A DNA stretch of 64,000 bases from Eudromia elegans. Taxonomy: Eukaryota; Chordata; Aves; Tinamiformes; Tinamidae. The stretch spans positions 326,079 through 390,078 of the forward strand of contig PTEX01000305.1 in NCBI GenBank assembly GCA_003342815.1, given 5' to 3'. Shown piece after piece: positions 40,701 through 54,679 of the stretch. A program made the translations under genes and the position numbers. The notes below the pieces were generated by a model. That model did not search any database, had not been told where the DNA came from, and worked only from the letters and a program-made list of their open reading frames with translations. How positions within the stretch are numbered: position 1 is the first letter of the stretch; each line of letters opens with the position of its first letter.

Positions 40701-43700
40701 ATGTTAGGTATGACGACACTACTCACTACCTTAGGAATACTGATTTTTAATAATTTTAAGGCAGTTATTAACACAGCAAGACAAGCACTTTGTACTGAAT
40801 TTTCTTGTATTGAGATGCTGAACACATTCAAAATGAGGTTGTTCTCAACAGAAGCAAAAGTTGTTCTAAAAAAACTAGATATTAGGGATGGTTACAGCAC
40901 AGCAGATGCTGAAATGAAGATGCTGATGTTCAAGGCTTGGTCAAAAGTATATATATGTACATACATAGAGTATATGTATGTACATATACAAATACAGAAA
41001 AGACAAAAACTGCTGTGCTGTTCTGCAGACAGCAATAATGAAAATATTACTAAAGGAGTGAAATTTGTCAACTAATGATGAGACTAGAGAAATTTCTTAA
41101 CAGATGTTTCTTACATCAAATAGATACTTTGCCTTCTCTGATTAGGATAATCTTGAGAATTCATGATTTGCTTCGATGATTGACATCGCTTTGGTAGTCT
41201 CACAAAAACAAATATTCGCAGTTGATTTTCCTTACACACAGCAGCTGGTAAAATGTATTTATGGTCTTGAGTTCCCTTTAGTGAAACTGTATTATTCTTC
41301 TGTGTTCATGACATAATTAAGGTTCTGCCAGCACATCATTCATACCCTGATCTCAACCCACCCTCATCCTATTTTCTCTGCCATTTTAAGTGGCCATCCT
41401 TGCAGTGACAAGCGACTACTGTACTACTAGATGACCTGACCACTTACTGAAAATTTCAACTGCTGTACTCCAATATGATTTACTATTTACTGCAAACAAC
41501 CTCAATAAAATTCCTGTGACAGCCGTTATTCTTTATTTTCACATGTCCAAAACGTGTGATGTGTTAAATTCTACTCTTCTAGATAATTTCTTTAGCTTCG
41601 AGTTTCACTGTTAAAAACTGCTGAGACATCTTTCCAGAAGTTATCAAACTCCTTCTAGAATAAAGTCACAACCTAAACTGAGAACTTCTGCAGTTTATAC
41701 CTAGGACAGCAAGTAGCCACAACAGCAAGAAAATAGCTGATTGAGATACTAACTAAGCCTGGGAATAGAAAGGGTCAAATACATATTCCATTTTAACATA
41801 ATACCCCAAATCTATTTCTTCCACCTTTCTTTAATTTGTAGGATTCTTCAAATCATGCCAGTAGTTTTTTTTTTAAATATAATATATGCCTTGACCCCAA
41901 AACAACCGCTCAGTTCACAAATATGCAGTTTAAATGTATGAGCAATGAGTTACAGACATTTTTGCAAAAGATGGTTAGAAACAAAGAACCCCTTGCACAG
42001 GCACTGAAAAGTACGTACTGTCAGTATAGTAGTATTTTCAATACACACACACACACAGAGTACTGTAATTTTTCACTGATTTTAGTAGAGAAAATACATC
42101 ATCCATTCCACAGCTCAATTTAATTTTTTTGCTGCTTATCAATTCCAAAAACAAAAAAAATGAATAAGTTTAAATTCGATCATCAAAACAGAACTTGAAT
42201 ATACTGATACAGATATTTAGAGGTACTGGTATAGAAATATGCCACAGTATATTGTTATTCCATTTGATTTTCCATGCGCAAAAACATTAATGCCAATCAC
42301 TTTTTTAAAAATGGTACAGAGTAAAAAAAAATGTTTATACTAACTTCCATCTAAATAGCAAAGTACTACTTCCATCTAAGTTTTCTAAGTAAAGAAAAAA
42401 AAAGTGGTTTTAGGCTAAGTTTCCTTCAATCATAATTTTCAGGTTTTTTGTAGTTTAAGGAAATAAAGCCTATGTATTAATTAGCATCCAGTATCATCAA
42501 TAACTTTTTTTATTAGGTATGAAAACCAGTAAATGTTATACTCCTTAACCATTTCTTTGGTATTTATTTCTTTAGTGTGATTCAAGTACCTAGCATGGCA
42601 GCTGAATGTGTACAATTTATTTTTGTTATCCAAGTCATCCATAATTTTTTATGACTAGGCTGAAAAAACTATGGCTCTTTAGTCAAGATAAATGACTTCT
42701 GTTAAAAAATACTTCTTTGCAACAAATATTTTTAACATAGTTAAACTTTCTTCTTTCAATAGCTGAAGTCAGGCAAAATGGCAATTGAAATTAATGGAGC
42801 TGTGCTGGTGCATAACTGGCATTAGAGGAATAAAGCCTTAGATTCTCCAGGTAATGCTTTTTAATAGCATGTCATCCCAATTTGACTGCATTCACAAGAG
42901 AGGCAAATCTTTTAGCTCAATAACTCCAGTAATACTTTCTTTTTTTCATTATAATATCCATGCTGAACAATAGTGAACCTGAACATCTGAGCTTATCCTA
43001 CTAGCTTAAAAAAATACAATTTAAAAAATATCACCTTGCCTACTTCTTGCACATAAATCATAGAAAGCCACCTTGCTTTTGCAGCCCTTACCTTTTCAAC
43101 TGCTAAAAACTGCTAGCATCATTAACTCACTTCATATTATACTATTTCTCTTTCTGTCCAACCTGTCACCTCCTCATTTTCTTATGCATCCCCTAGCTTG
43201 ACAGATGCACTTGCAGAAATACTTTTCTATTTCTTGACTTATTCAGATTCTGCTATATTGCCAGCTTCCTCCTGAGAGCGCTGCTGTATCGTGAGCCTAT
43301 TTTCTGTGTCTGTAATCATAGACTATCATAGACTTCTAAGCACCACAAGAAATGTGGTGTCCTAGAGTATATATTGTGTCCTAGAAATATGCTACTTATT
43401 TTCAACTTAGCCTATGATTTATTGATTTATCTCCGATTGATGAGAACAATTGGCTTTTCCAAAAGAAATGCCTACAGCCCACATTTTAGTGGACGACACA
43501 GCTGTCTCATTAACACTAGTAGGGAATGCATCCTATTTGCATACAGTGTAGTCAGACATCATGCATTACATGTATTCACAACTTCTGGAAAATCTAATGG
43601 ATTTACATGTTGTTCAGCTGTATGTGACTGATTTTTTAGAGCTGTTGATCATAGCTATTCTTTTGTGAATTTTACAAGGCTTCATATAACACTGACCTGT

Positions 43701-44883
43701 GACAAATAATAAGCATCATTTTTCTTTTAAAAATATTTTTCAAAGGAAAATTATATAATAGTAATGATTGTCCCATGGATAGGTTGATATTGAACCATAT
43801 CAGAATGACAAAACTGTTGATACAACATTAACTCAGTATGAAATTAGAGCACGATTAATTCTAAAAACATGATTTCTAAAAGATCTTACAATCAAATAAA
43901 TTTGGTGACATTATTAGTCTACTTGAAATTTTAAAAACTGCTTGTATGAATACAAAATAAGTAAAACCATCAGAAAGATCTAAAAAAGTAACACTACAGC
44001 TATCAAACTGAGATGTCCATAGTGGGGCTCTATCAAGCACTATTCTTAGGTCTGTGCATTTCAACATTTTTAGCAATGGTCTAGATAAAATATAGAAGTA
44101 TTACAAGTGGCTCAAAAATTATTATATTAATAGAAGCTATATTGATGCTGGTATTTCAGAAATGCAGAATAGTCCAGATCTGCTACTTTACATTTCAACT
44201 TTGAAAATATGCTCTGTGATGCTTTCTGCAGTTGTAGTACTATAGCTGTCTATACCAGAGGACGTGTTAAAAGCAAACACGGCTCCTTTCCTGTCTACAC
44301 TATTCAATTAGATGTAGCCTATGCAGAATGAATAATAAATTTCAATACCACTGAATACATGCTTTTTAAAGCTAGGATCAGTAATTTTAGTTCATGTTGA
44401 AGGATGAGGTAACATAAATGAAAGAAGTGAGTGTGAAAGAGACTTATAGCCTAACTGTGCACCTTCACTTGAATAAGTTAAAATATTTACTGTCATGTTA
44501 TGGCTATGGGTAACAGCAGCAGCAGTCTGGGGAACGAGCTGGCTAGTAATGCAAAGATTGAGAATATCTAGTATATACAGGGAAAAGAAGATAGGTGAAA
44601 TAGTGGCTACAAAAAAGTTTTTGCTTCTCATACCCATCTCCAAAATGTGTAAGTTGATTTCAAGCAATTCTGTTCTCTTTATTGAAAACTCATATGCTGT
44701 CTCATAGATGATTTAGACACATGAGACTGGTTGCTGTGGGAAAGACAGCTTGGAACTATCATTGAAGGAAAGCCACAATAGGCCCAAAACTGATCTTGGA
44801 ATGAGGCTGCTGTGGCACTGAACGAATAAAATAGAGTTTATCAAATCTAGTTAGTTTGGATTATTCAAGTATACATTAGTTGT
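37785..44883. other. Intergenic DNA, no gene recognised
   Basis: The first 20 bases are still GC-rich and may belong to the LTR. The rest is AT-rich. Open frames are up to 131 codons (40683-41075, plus strand); that one starts in a hydrophobic run, passes through a TA/CA low-complexity stretch (about 40,945-41,000) and resembles no family. A short (AC)n run lies at 42,043-42,056. Confidence 0.6.
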
Positions 44884-47168
44884 CATAGAATCATAGAATC
44901 ATAGAATGCTTAAGGTTGGAAGGGACCTCTAGAGGTCATCTAGTCCAATCCCCCTGCACACGCAGGGTCTCCTAGAGCATGTGGCACAGGGTGGTGTCCA
45001 GGTGGGTTTTGAAGATCTCCAGAGAAGGAGACTCCACCACCTCTCTGGGCAGCCTCTTCCAGGGCTCTGTCACCCTCACCATTAAGAAATTTTTCCTTAA
45101 GTTCCTGTGGAACTTTTGGTGTTTCTGTTTGTGGCCGTTTCCTCTAGTTCTATCACTGGCCACCACTGAGAAGAGGCCAGCCCCATCCTCCTCACTCCCT
45201 CCCTTGAGGCATTTATACACATTGATCAGGTCCCCTCTCAGCCTTCTCCTCTCCAGGCTGAAGAGGCCCAGCTCTCTCAGCCCTTGCTCATACGGCAGAT
45301 GTTCCAGGCCCCTAATCATCTTCATAGCCCTGCGCTGGACTCTCTCCAGCAGCTCCACGTCCCTCCTGCACTGGGGAGCCCAGAACTGCACACAGTACTC
45401 GAGGTGTGGCCTCACCAGGGCTGAGTAGAAGGGCAGAATCACCTCCCTCCACCTGCTGGAGACGCTCTGCTTAATGTACCCCAGGATCCCATTGGCCTTC
45501 TTGGCCACGAGGGCACACTGCTGCCTCGTGGTCAACTTGTCATCCACCATGACGCCCAGGTCCCTCTCTGCAGAGCTGCTCTCCAGGAGGTCAGTCCCCA
45601 GCCTGTAGGCATGTCTAGGGTTATTCCTGTCCAGGTGCAGGACCCTACACTTGCCCTTGTTGAACTTCATGAGGTTACTCGCCGCCCAGCTGTCCAGTCC
45701 GTCCAGGTCCCTCTGGATGGCAGCGCAGCCCTCAGGGCTATCAGCTGCTCCTCCCAGTTTGGTATCATCAGCAAACTTGCTGAGGGAGCACTCCATACCT
45801 TCATCCAGGGCGTCAATGAATAAATTGAACAGGAGACTGGACCGAGGACTGACCCCTGGGGGACACCACTAACCACAGGCCTCCAGCTGGACTCGGCACC
45901 GCTGATTACTACTCTCTGGGCCCTGTCATTCAGCCAGTTCCTAATCCACCTCACTGTCCACTCATCTATTCCACTCTTCTGGAGCTTGCCCAGGAGGATG
46001 CCGTGAGGGACGGTGTCAAAAGCCTTACTGAAGTCCAGATAGATGACATCCACCACTCTGCCCTCATCTATCCATCTAGTCACCCCATCGTAGAAGGCTA
46101 TCAGGTTAGTCAAGCATGATCTCCCCTTGGTGAACCCATACTGGCTATTCCTGAGCACCTTCTTCTCCTCCATGTGCCTGGAAACAGCAGTCAGGATGAG
46201 CTGCTCCAGCACCTTCCCAGGGACAGAGGTCAGGCTCACCGGCCTGTAGTTGCCTGGCTCCTCCTTCTTGCCTTTTTTGAAGACTGGGGTGACATTGGCT
46301 TTCCTCCAGTCCTCCAGCACCTCCCCTGTTCTCCAGGACCTTTCAAAGATGATGGAGAGCAGCTCGGCTACGACATCCGCCAGCTCACACAGCACTCTGG
46401 GGTGCATCCCATCGGGGCCCATGGATTTGTGGGTGTTGAGTTTCCTCAGATGCTCTCTAACCAAATCTTGCTCTACCCAGTGCAGGTCTTCCTCTCTCTT
46501 CCTCCCTTCTTGTTTCCCTAGGGTCTGGGACGCTAAAGGGCTGCTCTTGAGAGCTGTCAGCCCTATCTGGGCTCTGTAGTTCCTGGGGACCAACCCTAGC
46601 AGAGAAGACTGAGGCAAAGAAGGCATTTAGTAACTCTGCCTTCTCCACATCCTCCGTTAGCAACGCACCCTCCCCATTCAGCAACGGATCAACATTTTCT
46701 CTACTCTTCCTCTTGCTGCTGATGTATTTGTAGAATCCCTTCCTGTTATCCTTGACGTCCCTTGCTAGTTCTAATTCCAAGTGGGCTTTGGCCTTCCTCA
46801 TCGCACACCTGCATTCTCTGACAATGTTCCTATATTGTTCCCACGTGGCCTGGCCCTTTTTCCACCTAACATATGTTTTCTTCTTCTCTTTAAGTTTCCC
46901 TAGCAGCTCCTTTCTCATCCACAGAGGTCTCTTGCTCCTCTTACTTGACTTTCTACTGGTCGGAATACACCGATCCTGGGCTTGGAGAAAGTGGCGCTTG
47001 AAGATAAGCCAGCTCTCCTGGACGCCCTTTCCTTCTAGGACCCTGGTCCAGGAGATTTCTCCAAGGAGCTCCCTGGGGAGGTCAAAGTTGTCTTGAAGTC
47101 TAGGGCCGCAATCCTACTTCTTGCCCAGCAACCACCACGTAGGATCGTGAATTCCAACAGCCATGAAA
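44884..47168 (-). mobile_element. CR1 LINE, 5' truncated copy of about 2.3 kb
   Basis: A long CR1 in minus orientation. The 3' end is three perfect CATAGAAT octamers (44884-44907), followed by the conserved tail and then coding sequence for the end of the endonuclease-RT linker and most of the reverse transcriptase. The left-hand coding limit, near a VEFTILR-like word at about 47,168, is the site of 5' truncation. It is GC-richer than its surroundings and much better preserved than the other CR1 pieces, so it is the youngest CR1 here. I see no clear target-site duplication, which is common for CR1. Confidence 0.95.
44972..46918 (-). pseudogene. CR1 ORF2 reverse transcriptase, frameshifted
   Basis: Three overlapping open pieces cover the RT region of CR1 ORF2, the enzyme that copies the element at a nicked target. 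Piece 1 (46918-46457) holds the linker ([10 protein letters not shown]). Piece 2 (46626-45667) holds [24 protein letters not shown] block A LDFSKAFD (46038-46015) and block [11 protein letters not shown]. Piece 3 (45796-44972) holds FADDTK (45775-45758), the catalytic Asp-Asp pair, and runs to the normal C-terminus (LDTTLCHML). The frame changes near 46,480-46,500, and again near 45,835 where one base is missing after GPV. The upstream endonuclease is missing, so the copy is dead, but the motifs are intact and the decay is slight. Confidence 0.92.
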
Positions 47169-49589
47169 TGGCTACAGACAGTAAAAACACAAAATATGAG
47201 TTCACATAAAAATACAAAATATAAGTAACACTTTACAACAGAATATATCAGTAAGATGGTGCTGACTGACTAAAAGTCACCAATAACTCTACAGCTGTAA
47301 CCACCAAGAGACAGAGCACCAGAAAGCTCTTTTCAGATTACAAAGCTGCTCTTAGTATGGAATCAAATGTATGGTATTTAGAGAGAAGTGTAGACAGACT
47401 AAGGGTACAAGTAGGGCTGACTATATCAGTGCCTTTTTTGGATCAAGTAAATGATGCCAATTGGAAAAAAAAAAAAAAAAAAGGGAAAGGATTCTCTTAA
47501 TTTTGTGGGGCTGTTACTTTTCCCAACAAACAATATTGAAATGTGTAGATGATACAAATGCACACACGACCATGAAGTGCAAAATGACTCAGATATGGCT
47601 GCAGGCAAAGAGACTGTGATTTTCCCAAATTAATCTTGTTTTGCTAATACTAGTCTTTGCTTTTAATTTGAAGATGTTTCTACTCTAGCTAGAATCTTAG
47701 AAATATTTCTGTGTAATATCTGCCAATTTAATTAATAGACTGCTTACTCCCTCTTTCAGATCATTAATGAAATAATGTAAGGCCAGTTCTAACACTAATC
47801 CCACAGTGCCTTGGCAGACATCGCCCATAAAACATCATTCATCATATCCTTTGTTTGGAGATTGCTTGGAAAATATAGTGAGGGAAAATGAGGCTGCCCA
47901 CCTGCTTGGCTCTGTTAACCACAGGGACATATTACTGCAATTACTGAAAAACTTCACAGACTTTATTTGCTTTTTGCTGCAATTCAGAAAGTTAGAATGT
48001 TGACAAGGTTCTAGAGAAGTGCTCTAAATCTTAAGTCTTAAATAGCTGTGACGTGGGTTCAGCAACCAGGTTTAGGAAGAAATTTATAGAATCACATTTC
48101 TACTTTTTAAAAAGAGGCACTAGTGAATTAATTGAGATAAAGAGATAAAAAATCTCATTCAAAAAAAAAAAACAAAAAAANCCTAAAAAAATGCAGTTCT
48201 TAAAAGCGGCAAACTTAAAATACTCCCAAACCAAAGAACATCTGGCTGAATATGAGTTTAGGAAGTCAGCTTCCTTTGCATCTATGACAGCAAAATTTAT
48301 TTAGCACTAGTTAAACTGTATTTAAGTAACTTTGGACTTCTTAGTTCAAATACTTTTACAAACAGAAGATACTCAAGATAACTTTTCCCCAATGATCTAC
48401 GTAATAGTTCTCTCTATCACTGAATCATTTTTCATGTGGGTGGTTTGCATCTCTTCCCTCCTATAATCTGTTGCTATAGTGTGGGGCTATAGTTTTTCTT
48501 TTGCTAAATCAGCATGCCGATGGTCAAAGCAAAACCTTTCCCTTTTGGAAAAAAAAAAAAAAAAAGTAAAATATTTATTGGCATTGTGAGCCTCGGCAAT
48601 CGTTATTTGTGTAAATATTTTACGTAAGTTCTTGAGAGACATACTGGAAACTTCCTACTCTTGATTCACAAAAGGAATCAAGAAGCCCTTCTTTTTGGAT
48701 AAGAGTCTGCTCAAACCAACGACAATTTTACTTGGCTGTTCCTCTGATCATTTGCCTACTGCAAACTTTATTATGTTGTTTGCCAGATATAAATTTTGTC
48801 CCCATATGCTTTTGAAGTCCAGTTACAGGCCTTCTATGGTTCGTTGTTTTTTTCTTTACCAGATTCTACTTAACTTTCCCTAGTTATTCCAAGATCTGGA
48901 ACTCATAAACACAGCTTTTCCTTTCCTTATATTTGACCTCCAGGCCCAGATGCTGAGGATAGAGAGGCACAGTTCACCGCATTCTTAACACCCTCCCCAG
49001 CCTGTAATGGACCATCCTTCATTAATAAAAAATATTAATCATTTATGTGGTTTCTATGAGAAAAATAAAGGCAAAGGCTGGAAAAAGAAGTAGAGTTCCA
49101 AATATCTGAAGGCAGAAGGAAAAGATCATTTGTAATACTGCAATGTTTCCACCACTTAAATTGATAAAGTGTGTCTAGAAGCAAGGCTTTCGTATGTTTT
49201 GAGATATATTTTGCCAAATAACATTGCTGCCAAAGCCACATTCTATTTTGCAAACCAAGAGAAATTCTATTGCCTAGAAGCCTAGTAACATTTGGATCAA
49301 CATGCCTATAGTGATAGCTCCCTGCCAGCATCTCTTACAAATGGCATTTCAGTAGCAAGATGAAAAAAAAAAAAAGAATTGAGAGAATTTAGTTTGCCTA
49401 ACACTGTGGATCTTAGAACATAGAACTGTGTTAATTTGGGGGGTGAGATGAGGTTCCCAGGGTCTTCTCAGAAGCATTTAGAGAATCTCCACAGAGATTT
49501 CACAAATAACCCGGACATGTTCTTGTGCTTAAGCACTCTTACTGAAGTTTTGGTATTTTTCATACAATCATAATTTCCCTTGATGAAAT
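47169..49589. other. Intergenic DNA, no gene recognised
   Basis: AT-rich, with A-runs at about 47,465-47,482, 48,160-48,180 and 48,549-48,565. Open frames are no longer than 98 codons and are unrecognised. Confidence 0.65.
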
Positions 49590-49965
49590 TGCTGTTCCAT
49601 TGGCTCTTGTCCTCTTTGCTGGGCACCCCTGAGGAAAGCTTCTGCATCTGCAGTACTTTCTCACTTTCTTATGCAATTGGAGAAGTGTCGACAACCGAAC
49701 TCATCTCCTCTCTGGAGCAAACATGGCTCCCTCTGCCTCTCCTTGAACTTTGTGGGCTCCAGCTCTAAAATCAAGCACCCTGGTGGCCTTTGGCTGGCCC
49801 TTTTCAAGTCTTTCAGTGCCTTTCTCGTACTGAGGAGTCCAGATGTGGTCGGCGTGTGCTGGTGACCACCAGACACCCCCGGGCACAACGCTGCCATCCC
49901 TGCGACGCCGTGGCGATTGCGGTGCTGCTGCCACAAGGGCGCAGGGCTGCCTCACTTCCTACCGG
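49590..49965 (-). mobile_element. Old, strongly diverged CR1 fragment
   Basis: The order of words matches the minus-strand CR1 RT region at 45.1-45.5 kb with many substitutions: ccattggctcttgtcct then gctgggcacccctgaggaa; ctcctctctggagcaaaca; caccctggtggcc; ctcgtactgaggagtccaga; and ctgccacaagggcgcagggctgcctc at the far end. Several small gaps are needed. The overlapping open frames of 62-120 codons are products of this GC-rich relic, not host genes. Edges are approximate. Confidence 0.65.
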
Positions 49966-50175
49966 CACCGGGCCTCTGTGTCCCTCCATGGAGCCCTCCC
50001 TGCAGAGCCCCCTCTCCCACACTTTGAAGAGGAAGCAGCTTCTCGCGCCTATGCAAGGCTGGGCTATTTTATGTCTTAACTCACTCAGCTCTACAAAACA
50101 CACTACCCGAATGTACTACACCTCTGCACTCCGAAACACAGCAAGTCATTAGCCAATCGTTAAAGCTCATGTTTG

Positions 50176-50214
50176 CTTCTTTTTTTTTTTTTTCCCCTCC
50201 CTTCCTTTCCCTCT
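50176..50214. repeat. Polypyrimidine tract
   Basis: 39 consecutive C/T bases, T-rich then mixed ccctccc/ttcctttccc. It is the kind of tract that can form triplex DNA. Confidence 0.8.
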
Positions 50215-53200
50215 AAACTTTACTTCTTCCTCTTTAATAGCAGAAATCTTGACTAGTCTTTTCCTCTTTCCAAAGTTTTTCCTAGTTTAAAAGCCAGGAA
50301 TGAAAGAAACTCTTAGCTGGAGTATTGACAGGCTGTTCCTTTCCTGAAAGTCTGCTAGGAAGAAAAATCTTATTCCACTGACCAAAAGTCAGAAATTTGA
50401 ATAGAGCTAAAGTTTTTCATCTAATTTGAAAACTGCCTTACACCTTTACCAAACTCAGGAAAGTCCGTTCTTTCCTGCTCCTGCTTATCAGTTGCCCTTG
50501 ACTGATGGTTCAAGAGTAAAATACTTGACTGCAGGGTCTGTGAACCAGGGCTCGTACGGCCTCGTCAGGGTGCCCTGCCTCACTTTTGGGCATAATGAAA
50601 GGAGTATTTGGGAAAAGGGAAATAAAAGTTTGTAAAAATGGCCACTAAATGACTTTCATTACCCAACCTGAGTTTTGCTATTGTACTCTTGCATAACTTG
50701 CTGATAGAGGTGAAAGTAAGGCAATAAATAAATACCTTTTATGTATGGAAGGCATCCAGTTTTGTTTAATTTACAGGTACTGTTTGAAGAGCTCCGAATC
50801 ATATTAGAGATTTAGAAGGATTACTGATAGAGAAGAGTGTAACCTTTCTTCCAAAGGGACAGCTGTTCTGAAAAATTTCCATAATAACACTTGCTTTTAA
50901 TTATCTCAAGAATTGCAAAGCCTTTTAGCTTCATATCAATAATGCAGCTTTGATTCAAAAGTTGCTAAAGAGATAATCCTCAGCCTTTTTTTTTTTTTTT
51001 TTAAACAAGACCAGGTTGTGAATAGCAATGATTTAAATCCCGATGCCATAAATATTTGAAAAGAAGTATAGTCTTCTTTTTTTCTTTCCTCTGAGCATGA
51101 CTGAAAAATAAAAAATTATGTGTGTAAGGTATTACTTTCACAAGAGGCCTTCAAGAAATACCACTGATACCCCCAAAATAGGCTTAAAATATCAAGAATA
51201 TTGTATAGACTTTTTAAAAGATTTTTTTTATCCTAAAATATCTAGCCTAACATTCAATAAGAATTAGAGGAAAACATTTGTATTTCTCTACTTGATGTGT
51301 TTTATTAAAGAACGGGATTTTTTTTTCTTTTTTAGTAATCCTGAAGGCCCAGAAAAGTGAGTGAAAAACCCACTTCTTTATTTCCCCCCCTTCCTGTTTC
51401 ACTCTGCGATTGAGTACTGGCCTCTGACTGCTTAATGCCTTATTCATTCCTCATTTTCTGGGCAGATCTCTAGTTTGTGAAGATAATTAGAAACCCCTGC
51501 TATTCCTTCTAAGCCTTGAATCTTGAGGTTAATTAAAATGGAGTGCTGTACATATGTAGGCACCTAGGCACCTGACAAAGGCTTGCAGCAAGGTATCAGG
51601 AATCAGAGAATTTATATAATAGAAGTAAAAAGCAGGTGTATGAGCTGAGGAAGACTTGCCTACGGTCCTCACTGTAATCTGCTCCATTTATAGCACTTCA
51701 CAGATCTTACAGTAACATCCAAATTACTCTTTTAAATATATATTATCCTCATGTCTTTCAGGATAGCACGAAAGTCCAATATCTAAATCTGAGGTAAAAC
51801 TAGCTAGTTCTTCATCCCAAGATCATATTTACCCCCCTCTTCTTTCCTTGAGGTGCTGCTCTTAAAATGTAGAACACTGTGGGCAAGAGAATAGACCTCA
51901 AAGCACTGTATGTGTGCAGGGAGACTACACAGCTTATTTCTGCTGCTCTCCAGGTACTACTTTTCTCCCTTTTTTGTTTGTTTCAGCATGTAGATAGCCT
52001 AGAAACAGCATTGGACTCTTTTCCTTAAAGATCTTCAAAGCTTTATCTTTTGAGGAAAATACAGAAATTTTTAACTCATTCTTGTTGTTGCTGTTGTGTG
52101 TGTGTGTGGTTTTCTCATCCAAACAAATGTTTTAACTTTTACTCAGTTTGGGAAAAGCCAATGTCCAGTAACAAACCAAAGAAAACTATTGACACTGAAC
52201 TCACAGCCTACGATCACAGTATGCTTCTGGAGATGTTCACATTACAATATATTAAGTCTAAACTACGTTCAGGAGTCAACCCAAAATTAGATTTGATAAC
52301 TCCAGGTTTACCTAAATGAACTTGGTTCCAGTCATTGCTCTAGTTAAAAGTGAGTATCTTAGGCAAGGTAAAGGCACATTTACAAGGGAGACTGAGGTAG
52401 TCTCAGTTCAGAGAAGAAGGTGGTTCACTGTTACTAAAATGGAGTGCAGAGGTACCCCATTCCCTTCTACATACAGGCTACCCTATATGTGTAGGCACTT
52501 CCAGACAGTTTAGTTTCGTGCTCAGCATATTCGTGCTATTCGTACACATAACTCTCTCTCCTTTGCACTATATAAAAAATAAGTGACTGCTTCAAGTGGA
52601 GTATCCAATAGAAGTAATAATAGAAGAGGCTTTGTTCCTGGCATAGTCTACGTAGAAAGATCTAATGAGGCTTCTCTGTTCTAAAACACTCTCTGATGCA
52701 GTGCTTACCTTTTACCATTGTTTCCATATAGAGTTAGTGTTTGTAGTATCTTCCAAATACTAAGAGCTTAGGTACCTTTGCTACTATTGAATTTTAAGGA
52801 GTACTAAAGCCTTGCCTCTCTGAAGCCCTAGTCCCTTTTGTGCATTTAACCCTTTGGACTACATGGGGGAAAAAATCAAATTTAAGCTAAATGAATTCTG
52901 TTTTTTTCTCCCACTAAAGACAGAAAGATAACAAATACTGTACAAAGATCTCTTAAGAAATAAGTATGATTTTCAGTGTTTTAAAACAATCCACAAGTTA
53001 TTTGATGTGCCTGACTGAAAATGACAAAATTACTTTGTTAAAAACATGCCATACCAGCCAAAATTTCCAGAGATTATTATTTGTTCATCTCAAGGGGAAT
53101 CAGGAACTGATTTGGAGAAAAGCAGCATTTTTTTTCTAAAAGAAAGATAAATAATTTGCTCACAAACAGTTGCTAAAAGATGATCCTGTGCTCATGCACA

Positions 53201-54623
53201 TTAAGCATGAGTCAAGGAATGCCAGAAACTACTATGTGACAACATCAAAATACTACTATTTCTGTTTCATGCACTTATAGATTTTGACCACTTAATTATT
53301 TCAGTGTTTTTATGGGTGTTTTTTCATCTTCTCTCTAGCTTCTTCTAACTCCTGTTCTGCTTTGTCTACTTAAAGTAAAATACATTAAACTTATAAACTG
53401 AGTTTCTTATTTGCTGTATGAATCGGAACCCTAAATATGCTAATCTGTGACCAGTTTTTTATTGGTATAAAATAGGATAGCATCACTGACTTTCAACTAT
53501 CTCTCCTACTTCAAATCCTTTCTAAAAAATATGTATTTTTAGTATATACTATATGTTCTGTCAGGAAAGTAGCTTTTGTTGTAGCATCGTACAAAGCCGT
53601 AGCATTTATGCAAGAAAAAAAAAGTCCAATAAAATCCCATAATAAACCTGTAATTCTCAATTTAGTTATCTCTTTTATTTTGACATATTCCTGTGATTTC
53701 TTTCTTTCCTTCCTCCTTATTGCAAGAGCCTCCTTGATCTATACTTTACAATTACTGGAGCTGTAAAAAAATAAAGTTTCAATAGTGTATTTTCTCTAAC
53801 GAAATAAAAGGACTTTCTACCAACAAGAGAGGATCTTACCATTTATGCCATCATTTATTTTAAGATTAATGACAAAAAATAATTTAACTATTCATCATTG
53901 TTCGCTGTGCACAACCTTCAAAATTAAATAGCAGAACATGAATCTATAACTGGAACACACTCCCTGAACAGCCCATTATTTGAATTAATTGCATTAACAG
54001 ACTTCATTTAGAGGGATTTGGGAATGTTTTTACAAGGTTTAGAAAGGATTTCATTAGGATTACATTATGTGCAATTCAGAGTGCGCTTAACCCTTCACAT
54101 AGAACTCTCTAGGAAACCATGTAATAGATCATGTTACTCACCACTTATTAATTCTTATCCAAGATTTTGTCACCATAAGGGGAATATCTTTGCAGTTCAC
54201 TACATACTTTCATCAATATGAAGAAGAAAAGCTACTTTAGTGCTGATATGTTTCTTTTGACCACTGGATTAGAACAGGTTTGTCTTCTGCACATTTCTGT
54301 TCTGTTGCCTTCTGAGAAACATAAATCTAGTATTTGAGTTAAATACTCCAGATAGGTTTATCAAATTTTGCTATATGATACTGTCTTTTATGTAGATTTC
54401 CTGTCCACAGCTTTGTCAATTGCAATTTTAACATTTTAACTGTGTATCAATATTCTAGGAATAACTCACGAATCCAAAGGAGAAAATGCACATCACATTA
54501 AGAATTATGGTAGTTCTACACTATTATTAAATTAACACATTAATTTTATGTCAAATGTCCTGCAGCATGAGCTGATACAAGGCAAGGAATTAGGTTTCTC
54601 GTACAAGCTTTGGGAGCAGACAA

Positions 54624-54634
54624 TAAATAAATAA

Positions 54635-54679
<45 letters not shown>
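54624..54679. repeat. (TAAA)3 (TAGA)11 microsatellite
   Basis: Three TAAA units followed by eleven perfect TAGA units (54636-54679), then a degenerate gagag end. Length is likely to vary between individuals. Confidence 0.97.

Noticed and set aside
44979..47096. Plus-strand open frames of 109-149 codons
   Set aside because: Antisense shadows of the CR1 reverse transcriptase on the minus strand.
49661..50152. Overlapping open frames of 62-120 codons on both strands
   Set aside because: The region aligns by word order with CR1 RT sequence, so these frames are by-products of an old repeat.
52141..52319. Peptide-like frame KPMSSNKPKKTIDTELTAYD
   Set aside because: It looks hydrophilic but matches nothing I know, with no clear acceptor or donor around it; treated as chance.
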